The position numbers and the translations under genes are program-made. A stretch of DNA of 47,883 bases from an uncultured Xenococcaceae cyanobacterium (GTDB lineage: Bacteria > Cyanobacteriota > Cyanobacteriia > Cyanobacteriales > Xenococcaceae): the NCBI GenBank assembly GCA_937996665.1, contig CALKUU010000069.1, forward strand, positions 1 through 47,883, written 5' to 3'. Positions 6,879 through 14,629 of the stretch are shown piece by piece (positions within the stretch are counted from its first letter, which is position 1; each line of letters opens with the position of its first letter). The notes beneath the pieces were generated by a model that was not told the DNA's origin, made no database searches, and saw only the letters and a program-made list of their open reading frames with translations.

Positions 6879-9563
6879 TTGAATAATTCTGTGGATCGTA
6901 GAAAATTTCTCACTTGGTTAGGTTTAGGGTTTTTAGCAAGTGGCTCTTTGAGTATATTTTTGGCGATCGCCAAGCAAAATGCGAATAAATCTCAGACTGT
7001 TTTATCGCCTCCTTATAACCAAGATCTACCCCCCATCTCTTTTTACGTTTCTCCACAAGGGAAAGACATCTGGTCAGGAAAACTTGCTAAACCTAACCGC
7101 CAAAAGACAGATGGTTCTTTCGCAACTATTCACCAAGCCAGAGATGCCATTCGGGCGATAAAAAAGAATCAAGGAGGAGTTCTTAAGCAATCTATTACCG
7201 TTTTTTTGCGAACAGGAACCTATTACCTCAAAGAGCCTTTAACCCTTACTCCAGAAGATTCTGGCAACTCAGAATTTGCGATCACCTACCGAGCCTATCC
7301 AGGCGAAAAACCAATTATCAGCGGTGGAGAACAGATCAATGATTGGCAACAACAAGGAGATCTTTGGGTTGCTAATTTACCCGCAGTCAAAAACAAAGAG
7401 TGGTATTTTCGTCAGCTTAGGGTTGATAAAAGCTGGGCAACTCTCGCTCGCTACCCCAAAATAACTAAAGACCAGCCTCTTGCAGATCAGTGGCTATATT
7501 TGCAATCGCAAAAAATCTTCCAAGCAAGCAAACAAGGCAAATTCGACGTTAGCATTCGCCAAATCCACCATCCAGAAGACAGTTTAAGCTGGCAACTAAA
7601 TATTCCCCGCAAGGGCAAATATAAAATATGGCTTCGCTATGCCCACAATATGCAAGCCTATGGCACTGCCAATATGGGCGATCGCACTGCTTTGCGATTC
7701 GATCAACAACAAGATTTACCGATTAGTGATTTACCCGACACTGGTAGTTTTGATATCTTTCGTTGGCAAGAAGTTGCCGAAGTGGAGCTTTCACCCGACA
7801 ATAAGCAGCTAAATTGGCGCAACCTTGAGGGAGGAGGAATTAACATCGATGCATTTTGCTTGAGTGATGATCTAGATTGGCACCCCGATTCTGCTATTTT
7901 AGTCGCGGAGAATGGGATAGATGCGAAGATTCAACAACCGAAACAGAACAAAAATTTACTTATTATTCATGCTGAAACTTTTAGTGAAGCGATCGCTCAA
8001 GAAGCAATAGTCTTTCCAGAAGCAAAAAACCGAACTCAGCTTAAAGTCACACCAGAAACCTTCCCTCAATGGCAGAACTGGCAAGGAGCAGAAGTCCATA
8101 TTTTTCCGCTCTTGGGTTGGGTTAATGCCATTTTGCCAGTCAAAAACATAGATGCAGCTTCGCAAACTATTTTCGTCAAATCAAAACATAATTTCTTAGC
8201 AGGAAATCGGTTTTTTATTGCCAACAGCCAAGAAGTCTTAAATGAGCCAGGAGAATGGAGTTTAAGCCAAGAGACAGGGAAGTTAAGCTACTACCCACTA
8301 ACTTCTGATTTCCCTGATCGAGCAAAGGTTATTGCCCCTAAACTCAACCAACTAATTAGTTTAAAAGGCGATCATCAAGCAGCTAAATACGTTCAGAACA
8401 TAACTTTTCAGGATCTCACTTTTCAAGATACTAGTTTCAACTTAATCGATAATTACTACAATCCGAATGATGCTGCCATTTGGCTTTCTCACACTAAAGA
8501 TTGTCGCATCGATAATTGTCGGTTTACCCATCTAGGTGGTTATGGCATTTGCTTAGAGCAAAACAGTCATCAAAATCAAATTACTTTTAACACCATGACC
8601 AAATTAGGTCAGGGCGGCGTTTTACTCTCTGGGAAAACAGTAAATCAACCTTTTAATAATCTAATTGCAGCAAACCGAATTGATGATTGCGGCAAGGTAT
8701 ATAAACATGTGGCAGGAATTTATGTAGATAGTGGCAGCGAAAATCGCTTAATCCATAACCGCATCACCCGTATGCCTCGCTATGGGATTTCCCTAAAATC
8801 TTTGGGCAAAGATAGTTATTCGCACCGCAATATTGTTGAATTTAACGAAATTATCGATACTAACCTCGAAACTTGTGATTCTGGAGCAATTGAAACTCTA
8901 GGCTTAGATAAAAAGGCTAGTGGCAATATTATTCGCCATAACTTCATTCGTAATGTAGTCGGGGTGGGCACCAATAAATCGGGGCAAATCGTTTCACCTT
9001 ATTTTACCTGGGGAATTTATTTGGATGACTATAGTAGTGGCACTTTGGTCTATGGAAATATTGTTGTGGGGAATGTGCTAGGTGGGGTTTGCATCCATGG
9101 TGGTCAAGAAAATAGGATTGAAAACAACATTTTGGTAGATGGTTCACAAATGCAAATTAGATTGCAACCACGAGATGAGTTTATGAAGAATAATCTTTTC
9201 CAACAAAATATTGTTATTTATCAAAATCCAGATGCGCAACTTTGGTTTAGCTATCCTGAGGCTTGGAAACGAAACCGTGAGATTATTCAAAGCGATCACA
9301 ATCTTTATTGGCAGAATGGCGATTTAAATCTAGAAACCACAGGCAAGGCAATTACCCCAGAAGGCAGTTTTCAACAATGGCAGGCTGCTGGATTTGACCT
9401 TAACTCCCTAATTAGCAAGCCACCATTTCCCACAATTAAGCAAAACATCGATCAGATTAAACCAGAAAATTTTAAATTAGCCAAAAACTCTGAAATATTT
9501 ACAAAGATAGGGTTTAAAGCAATTCCAGTTGAAAAGATTGGGATTGATGGATTCAAAGCCTAG
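6879..9563 (+). CDS. Tat-exported right-handed parallel beta-helix protein
   Basis: 894 residues from a TTG start. An early DRRKFLTWLG twin-arginine motif (Arg7-Arg8) and hydrophobic stretch indicate Tat export. Residues ~50-170 match the N-terminal module of Pel9A-like/beta-helix proteins (FYVSPQGKDIWSG, TIHQARDAIR, GTYYLKEPL). An inserted domain at about 220-330 (KYKIWLRYAHN ... GGINIDAFCLSD) looks like a carbohydrate-binding beta-sandwich. Residues ~500-780 hold the N-x-I-x-x-N-x-I coils of a parallel beta-helix, suggesting polysaccharide lyase, epimerase or binding activity. The substrate is unknown; proximity to wzx and the glycosyltransferase cluster suggests the cell's own exopolysaccharide. 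The start codon is not certain. Confidence 0.85.
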   Translation: MNNSVDRRKFLTWLGLGFLASGSLSIFLAIAKQNANKSQTVLSPPYNQDLPPISFYVSPQGKDIWSGKLAKPNRQKTDGSFATIHQARDAIRAIKKNQGGVLKQSITVFLRTGTYYLKEPLTLTPEDSGNSEFAITYRAYPGEKPIISGGEQINDWQQQGDLWVANLPAVKNKEWYFRQLRVDKSWATLARYPKITKDQPLADQWLYLQSQKIFQASKQGKFDVSIRQIHHPEDSLSWQLNIPRKGKYKIWLRYAHNMQAYGTANMGDRTALRFDQQQDLPISDLPDTGSFDIFRWQEVAEVELSPDNKQLNWRNLEGGGINIDAFCLSDDLDWHPDSAILVAENGIDAKIQQPKQNKNLLIIHAETFSEAIAQEAIVFPEAKNRTQLKVTPETFPQWQNWQGAEVHIFPLLGWVNAILPVKNIDAASQTIFVKSKHNFLAGNRFFIANSQEVLNEPGEWSLSQETGKLSYYPLTSDFPDRAKVIAPKLNQLISLKGDHQAAKYVQNITFQDLTFQDTSFNLIDNYYNPNDAAIWLSHTKDCRIDNCRFTHLGGYGICLEQNSHQNQITFNTMTKLGQGGVLLSGKTVNQPFNNLIAANRIDDCGKVYKHVAGIYVDSGSENRLIHNRITRMPRYGISLKSLGKDSYSHRNIVEFNEIIDTNLETCDSGAIETLGLDKKASGNIIRHNFIRNVVGVGTNKSGQIVSPYFTWGIYLDDYSSGTLVYGNIVVGNVLGGVCIHGGQENRIENNILVDGSQMQIRLQPRDEFMKNNLFQQNIVIYQNPDAQLWFSYPEAWKRNREIIQSDHNLYWQNGDLNLETTGKAITPEGSFQQWQAAGFDLNSLISKPPFPTIKQNIDQIKPENFKLAKNSEIFTKIGFKAIPVEKIGIDGFKA

Positions 9564-9648
9564 GATATTGCTTATGTTTTAGATGGGGGTGAAATAGCAC
9601 TCGTCTTTAGATAGGAAAGGAAATCAGCTTGAGCGGTTCTTCGATTGA

Positions 9649-9705
9649 ATCAATGATATTTCAAGAGATGGTGGCAATGAAGTAATTTCATCTACCTATA
9701 ACCAT
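9649..9705 (+). repeat. Direct repeat, Hint segment copy 1
   Basis: 57 bases matching 11176-11232 at 51 of 57 positions without gaps. It encodes the GNEVISSTYNH core of the Hint fold. The copies are 1.53 kb apart in the same orientation. Confidence 0.85.
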
Positions 9706-10311
9706 CCTTTTTGGGTTGATAGTAAGGGGTGGATTGATGCTGAAGATTTAGAAATTGGGGATGCCCTGCTAACTGATGATGGGGATTTAGTTGAAGTCAA
9801 TAGCATCGGCATCAGAGAAGGTGCTTATGAGGTCTTTAACTTTGAGGTAGAGGACTTCCACACCTATTTCGTTTCTCAAGATGGGGTGTTGGTTCACAAT
9901 AGTAATTGTGGGGGAAATCTTGTGCATATGTCACAACATGCTAATAAAATTAATGAATCTGGTAAATTGGGTTTGCCAGGTGATATTTTTGCTGGTCCTA
10001 GATCAAATGCAGGCTTAAGTGGTTTACCTTTAACACTTAAGACAGGTTTGTCATCTGGGGACTATAAACCTGTTTTTATTCCAAAAGAAGCAGAAAAACA
10101 TTTTTCCAAAGTCACACCAATTGGTATTTACACTGGTTGGCAGCGTTTGATGGGACATCAATATACAGCAAGAGGAACTTTAAATTTGAAAACAGGTGAT
10201 TTTGCCAGAACTGGAGTCAATTGGAGTCAGGTTAAAAATTATGCAGCTGATGTTGGTATTAACATATTGGCTATTGGAACTGGAATTCTTATCGGGAATA
10301 GTCGTGATTAA
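9649..10311 (+). pseudogene. Hint-domain C-terminal half plus toxin-like domain, no N-terminus (orphan toxin cassette)
   Basis: The frame is open from just after a TGA at 9646 to 10311, but has no start codon before the middle of the Hint fold. The first ~80 codons encode the C-terminal part of a Hint (intein-like) autoprocessing domain: GNEVISSTYNHPFWV, AEDLEIGD, then FEVEDFHTYFVSQDGVLVHN with the terminal HN splice-type motif. About 135 residues follow that resemble a polymorphic-toxin tip. LVHMSQHANKINESGKL recalls the start of ADP-ribosyltransferase-like toxins (HYD1 type), but this is a guess. A GTG at 9886 could start only the tip. Known polymorphic toxins release such tips by Hint cleavage. 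Confidence 0.6.
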
Positions 10312-10424
10312 ACAAGCAATAATTGTAAGAGATTAAATCTCATCTTGCCTACATATTTTTTAGTTAGAGAGATTGGCTAAATCAAAATGAATAAAATTGA
10401 GCAAAGAAAATCTTAAAAGTCTAT

Positions 10425-10622
10425 ATGAATATTGGAATTTTAATAAAAAATTCGATACTAATAATTGGAATATTAGCATTCGGAACGCTTTTTATAGGAA
10501 AAATATTTAGAATTGCTATGCTAAATATTTTGGGGACATATATCGGTTATATTTTTATTGGAATTGTATTACTAATAGCTATAACTCTTTTGTTTTACGC
10601 ACTTCAACAAAAAGTTTCATAA
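10425..10622 (+). CDS. Small two-helix membrane protein, candidate immunity protein
   Basis: 65 residues, almost entirely hydrophobic, with two predicted membrane helices (about 5-25 and 35-60) separated by a short charged loop (GKIFR). Start ATG, stop at 10622. The ribosome site is weak. I know no family for it. Its place directly after a toxin-like domain is where immunity genes sit in polymorphic-toxin cassettes, and small membrane proteins can serve as immunity proteins, so that role is inferred from position only. It may also be a chance ORF; composition matches the AT-rich surroundings. Confidence 0.4.
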   Translation: MNIGILIKNSILIIGILAFGTLFIGKIFRIAMLNILGTYIGYIFIGIVLLIAITLLFYALQQKVS

Positions 10623-10827
10623 CTTGAGATAACACAATACAATATACCTTTTGCAAAATAGGTTTTGCGGTAGGCTTAGAGTCTAGCTTAAACTTGTCTT
10701 TTTTGAGTGACTATCGACTATACTCCACTTAATCTACAAAAAAATCATAAATGATATAATTTTCCGTTATCTCACAAAAAGAATTAGGCAAGAGGTCTAA
10801 TTTAGTTGACTATCAAGCACGCGATAT

Positions 10828-11525
10828 TTGCAAGGATGTGCTGACTGGACGGATATATTTAGTTTCTTACCTGCGCTTGGTGTTTTTGGTAGAAATGCGA
10901 GAAAGTTAGGTCAATTAGATGATGCTGCTGATGGGGCTAAAAATGCAACTAACGCAGCTTTACGCAATAATGGCAGGGCTAGAAATAACCTAGGATCTGC
11001 ACTTAGTTGTAGCACTAGTTTTGTAGCAGGAACAGAAGTCCTTACCCCCGATGGGTTAGTCATCATCTAGGATATTGAAGTAGGCGACTGGGTTATCTCC
11101 GACGACCCTGAAACCCCAGGAGGAATAAACGCCAAACAAGTAACCAGAACTTTTGAGAGAACCGACAATAACGGAATCTATGATATTTCCATAGATGATG
11201 GCAACGAAGTAATTTCATCTACCTATAATCATGATTTCTGGGTTCTCGATGAGAAAGTAGTCACAGTTGATGCTCTGGAGTTAGGCAATTGGATTATCTT
11301 TGATGACCCTAGCACTGAAGAAGTAATTGAATCCAAGCAAGTACTCAAAATTACCGCCCAGGATGATGGAAGTTATGAACTTCAGTTAGATGGTGAGTTT
11401 GTCACTATTTCTGGCAAAGAAGAGCTGCGAATTAAAGATGAGAAATGGTTCACGCTGAAGATTTAGAAGCAGGAGATTTATTACAGTCTGGAGATGGCAG
11501 AGTGATTCCATTTTCCAACACATAA
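10828..11525 (+). pseudogene. Broken Hint-domain protein (in-frame amber and a frameshift)
   Basis: From a TTG at 10828 the frame encodes a pre-toxin linker (TDIFSFLPALGVFGR) and then the Hint start SFVAGTEVLTPDG, where the usual first cysteine is Ser and a Cys lies three residues earlier. A TAG at 11068 interrupts the expected I-Q-D-I-E-V-G-D motif, so one base change from CAG would explain it. The same frame continues with VGDWVISDDPE and GNEVISSTYNHDFWV to a stop at 11464. At about 11449-11451 one base seems lost: the next frame continues HAEDLEAGDLLQSGDG to a TAA at 11523, matching AEDLEIGD of the upstream cassette. No toxin tip follows. It is a remnant of a polymorphic-toxin-type gene. 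Confidence 0.7.
11176..11232 (+). repeat. Direct repeat, Hint segment copy 2
   Basis: Second copy of the 57-base Hint segment found at 9649-9705. The differences are six scattered substitutions. Confidence 0.85.
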
Positions 11526-11669
11526 GCAAAACGATCTGTTAAAAACAATTAAGCACTTAGTTCCGAAAAATAGATCGCGCCAAGGGCAAATTTCCTCTCA
11601 GTCCGATTACTTTGATTGTAACCAGAGCAATCAAATTCCCTTGATATCACCCCAGAAAATCCTTGATTT

Positions 11670-11693
11670 TGTATATACAGATGCATATATACA
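11670..11693. promoter_or_regulatory. Inverted repeat ahead of brnT, candidate BrnA operator
   Basis: Perfect 8-bp arms TGTATATA (11670-11677) and TATATACA (11686-11693) around 8 bases, 18 bases before the brnT start. BrnA-type ribbon-helix-helix antitoxins repress their own operon from promoter palindromes, so this is the natural candidate site. Confidence 0.55.
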
Positions 11694-11711
11694 AATGCGC
11701 ATATTCAGACC

Positions 11712-11987
11712 ATGAAATTTGAGTGGGATGACAACAAAAATCAATCAAACCAGTTAAAACACGGTATTAGCTTTGAAGAAGGAAGCGAAATTTTCCGCTA
11801 TCCAATGTACGAAATCGTTGATACTCGTCAAGAATAGGGTGAGGTTCGATATATTGGAATTGGCAGAAACAACCAAATGATAGTGCTGACAGTAGTTTAT
11901 ACAGAGAGGGAATCAAGAATTAGGATTATCTCAGCACGACGAGCTAGCAAAAATGAGAGGAATCAATACTATGAGTACCGTACATAA
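11712..11987 (+). pseudogene. brnT: BrnT-family ribonuclease toxin with an in-frame amber codon
   Basis: Starts MKFEWDDNKNQSNQLKHGISFEEG, the unmistakable BrnT N-terminus; BrnT is an RNase with a RelE-like fold. A TAG at 11835-11837 interrupts the frame after VDTRQE. The same frame then continues GEVRYIGIGRN, VLTVVYTERE and RIISARRASKNERNQYYEY to a stop at 11985-11987, exactly the conserved C-terminal half. All other conserved parts are intact, so only one codon blocks the toxin. The end overlaps the antitoxin start by 17 bases, the usual brnTA arrangement. Either it is inactivated or this is a sequencing error. Confidence 0.85.
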
Positions 11988-12306
11988 ACACAACAGTGAA
12001 ATACCTCCTATGAGCGAGGAGCGAGCTAAAGAGATTGAGTCAATGTCTGATGACGATATTGATTTTTCTGACATTCCCGAACTAGACGAAGCATTTTTCA
12101 AGAACGCCAAACTGGTAAAGAGACAACCAAATACAGAAGCAATTTCCATTCGCGTTGATACTGACACTTTGGAGTGGTTTCGCTCTACAGCTAAAAATCA
12201 TCCAGAAATCAGAGGTTATCAAACACTGATTAATGATGTGTTGAGAACTTATGTTACCCATCAGACAAAGAACAATGGAAACTCTCAAGAGTCATCATCC
12301 GCGTGA
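11971..12306 (+). CDS. brnA: BrnA-family antitoxin
   Basis: 111 residues from the ATG at 11971; an in-frame ATG at 11953 is less likely because the usual short overlap with brnT fits 11971. It has the BrnA signature DDDIDFSDIPELDEAFFKNA followed by a C-terminal ribbon-helix-helix DNA-binding domain (ISIRVDTDTLEWFRS and GYQTLINDVLRTYV). The family binds BrnT to neutralise it and represses the operon. The gene is intact although its toxin partner has an amber codon. The Ser/Asn-rich tail after residue ~95 is unusual but short. Confidence 0.9.
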   Translation: MSTVHKHNSEIPPMSEERAKEIESMSDDDIDFSDIPELDEAFFKNAKLVKRQPNTEAISIRVDTDTLEWFRSTAKNHPEIRGYQTLINDVLRTYVTHQTKNNGNSQESSSA

Positions 12307-12827
12307 GGAACTGACTAGGTGATAAAACACAATACCAACTGACTAGATTCCAAAGACTTAATCCGATTTGTAGTTTTTGCTGATAGATTACCCAGTTTCC
12401 GATTGAGAAGACGAAGTGCGATCGCTTTTATGTAGATGATATGGTTTTTTGCGATCGCTATTTTGAGGAAGGTGAGTAATTGGGCGATCGCTATTGTGGA
12501 TAAAATTAATTTGGATAAGGCGATCTCATATTTATAGAATTATTTTAAGCTTCAGGCAATCGCTTTTAGTAGGTGATAGGAATTATTCGGCGATCGCTAT
12601 TTTGAGAAAGGTGATTAGGCGATCACTTTTATGTAGATGATAGGCGTTTTTTGCGATCGCCTTTTTTAGGGAAAAACTAGCCTGGTTATCTATGATTCAA
12701 AAACCTATTTTTCGCAAAAAGAGAATTTAGATTAGGCGCAAATTTTACTATTTCCAGATAATGTTAATTTTAGTTTCACATCAATTGATAGTATAAATAC
12801 TTGGTGAGCCGTCTTTAAGTACTTTGC
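12307..12827. repeat. HIP1-rich degenerate repeat in intergenic region
   Basis: 520 bases without a gene. Between 12418 and 12660 there are five perfect GCGATCGC octamers (12418, 12451, 12484, 12590, 12653) and three degenerate ones. The sequence between them repeats: TTTTATGTAGATGATA occurs at about 12424 and 12627, and a CTATTTTGAG-AAGGTGA element at about 12457 and 12596. So the block consists of diverged repeat units built round HIP1 sites. The rest, up to the glycosyltransferase start, is AT-rich and presumably carries its promoter. Confidence 0.7.
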
Positions 12828-13745
12828 ATGAAAACGCCCGTTGCCTTAATAATTTTCAACCGACCAGACACAACCGCAAAAGTTTTTGAAGCTATTCGCC
12901 AAGCAAAACCACCTCAACTTTTAGTGGTCGCAGATGGAGCAAGAAGCGATCGCCCAGAAGAAGCAGAAAAATGCCTGGCAGCAAGAGCTATCATCGAGAG
13001 TGTTGATTGGGAATGTGAGGTTTTAACCAACTATTCTGATGTCAATTTAGGCTGCAAACAAAGAGTATCAAGCGGACTAGACTGGGTGTTTGCCAATGTA
13101 GAAGAGGCAATTATCCTTGAAGATGACTGTTTACCTGACCCCAGTTTCTTCCCTTTTTGCGAAGAACTCCTTAACTACTATCGCCATGACCAAAGAATAA
13201 TGGTTATCTCTGGTGATAATTTTCAATTTGGCAATAAACGAACCAACGATAGCTATTACTTCTCTCGCTACAACCATTGCTGGGGCTGGGCGAGCTGGCG
13301 AAGAGCTTGGCAACACTATGACGTGGAAATGAAACTTTGGCCAAAAATTAGAGATGAAAATTGGCTCCAGTCTATTTTTAAAGAATCTAGATCCATAAAT
13401 TATTGGCGCGAAATTTTGCAAGCTACCTATGAAGGAGAGATTAACACTTGGGACTATCAATGGACTTTTGCCTGCTGGCTGCAAAATGGCTTAACAGTTC
13501 TGCCTAACATTAATTTGATTAGCAATATTGGTTTTGGAGCAGATAGCACCCATACAGAACAGGTGGATAATAGTTTTGCCAATCTTCCTGTCGAAAACAT
13601 GAGTTTTCCGCTTGACCATCCTCAATTTATAATTCGGGACACTCAAGCAGACAGATTTACCCAAAACGAACACTTTAGTCTTAACTTCAGAAAACGTTTG
13701 TTCAATAAAACTCAAAAAATATTCAACCAGTTAGTAAAAGCCTAA
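12828..13745 (+). CDS. Glycosyltransferase, GT2-like (GT-A fold)
   Basis: 305 residues. N-terminal PVALIIFNRPDTTAKVFEAI and VVADGARSDRPEE are typical of a GT-A nucleotide-sugar transferase subgroup. The metal-binding acidic motif is EDDCLPD (about residue 98), and CWGWASWRRAW follows near residue 155, a strong marker of this subgroup. No membrane segment is seen, so it is probably cytoplasmic or peripheral. First gene of a run of seven same-strand polysaccharide genes; the methyltransferase starts 35 bases downstream. Sugar donor and acceptor cannot be predicted. Confidence 0.85.
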   Translation: MKTPVALIIFNRPDTTAKVFEAIRQAKPPQLLVVADGARSDRPEEAEKCLAARAIIESVDWECEVLTNYSDVNLGCKQRVSSGLDWVFANVEEAIILEDDCLPDPSFFPFCEELLNYYRHDQRIMVISGDNFQFGNKRTNDSYYFSRYNHCWGWASWRRAWQHYDVEMKLWPKIRDENWLQSIFKESRSINYWREILQATYEGEINTWDYQWTFACWLQNGLTVLPNINLISNIGFGADSTHTEQVDNSFANLPVENMSFPLDHPQFIIRDTQADRFTQNEHFSLNFRKRLFNKTQKIFNQLVKA

Positions 13746-13780
13746 TAAAAAAACTTACCTAAAATTTATTATCAGAAATA

Positions 13781-14629
13781 ATGATCGACTTAAAGCAGCT
13801 AGTCATAGATGATCAACCGGTTTGTGAACAATCGGAGATTCAAGCAATAGAAAAACTTCTTTCATCCTACCCAGACAATTCACCTTCAGTGGAGCAAGTT
13901 TGGCAGATTATGGATGAGGTCTGGGATAAAATTGGCTGCGATAATCAAAATTTAAATTGGGATAAGATATCTGCTTTTTATAGTCACCCTGTCTGGATTC
14001 TCAATGGCTTGTTTATTGAACAACATGAGTTATCGATGCAACATCGCCAAGCGATCGCTAATTGGATTGATCTCAATAGCAACAAAATTCAAAAAGTGGT
14101 TGATTATGGTGGCGGAATGGGTACTATTCCCAAATTGATAGCTGCTACTAATTCCAGCATTCAGGTCGATATTTATGAACCATACCCCAGCCAATTCGCG
14201 ATCAAAAGATTAGAGACATATCCCAGCATTGGCTTTGTTGATGAGTTACCATCTGGCAAATATGATTGCCTAATCAGCACCGACGTCCTAGAACATGTAG
14301 TCGATCCTCTCGCAGTCTTTGAGAAAATGATCAAGGGCGTCAGACAAGGTGGTTACTTGTTAATCGCCAACAACTTTGAACCAGTAATTAAATGCCATCT
14401 TCCTCAGACATTTCATTTCCGTCCCACCTTCAAGTTCTTTGCCAAATTTATGGGACTAAAACACCTTCATCTTTGCAAAGATAGTCACGCCACCATTTAC
14501 CTTAAAGAATCTGATCAACCAATCAATTGGTCACGACTGAGAAAGCTCGAAGCCCTTTCCAAGTCAGTCTATCCTCTACTTGATATTCTCCAAAAGGGTT
14601 ATCGAAGTCTACATAAAAGCAAGTCATGA
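13781..14629 (+). CDS. SAM-dependent methyltransferase
   Basis: 282 residues, class I Rossmann methyltransferase. Motif I is VVDYGGGMGTIPKL (about residues 106-119), the acidic end of strand 2 is in DIYEPYP, and DCLISTDVLEHVVDP matches motif IV. A ~100-residue N-terminal extension precedes the fold. It overlaps the next glycosyltransferase by four bases (ATGA), so the two are translationally coupled, suggesting methylation of a sugar in the repeat unit. The acceptor is unknown. Confidence 0.85.
   Translation: MIDLKQLVIDDQPVCEQSEIQAIEKLLSSYPDNSPSVEQVWQIMDEVWDKIGCDNQNLNWDKISAFYSHPVWILNGLFIEQHELSMQHRQAIANWIDLNSNKIQKVVDYGGGMGTIPKLIAATNSSIQVDIYEPYPSQFAIKRLETYPSIGFVDELPSGKYDCLISTDVLEHVVDPLAVFEKMIKGVRQGGYLLIANNFEPVIKCHLPQTFHFRPTFKFFAKFMGLKHLHLCKDSHATIYLKESDQPINWSRLRKLEALSKSVYPLLDILQKGYRSLHKSKS

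Noticed and set aside
11068-11837. Two amber codons at otherwise conserved places (Hint at 11068, brnT at 11835), suggesting amber suppression or recoding
   Set aside because: The Hint gene also has a frameshift and the neighbouring cassette lacks a start, so decay is simpler. No suppressor tRNA or recoding element was seen.
12418-12660. Repeat block considered as a CRISPR array
   Set aside because: Unit spacing and spacer lengths are irregular, the repeated element is the HIP1 octamer, and no cas gene is present.
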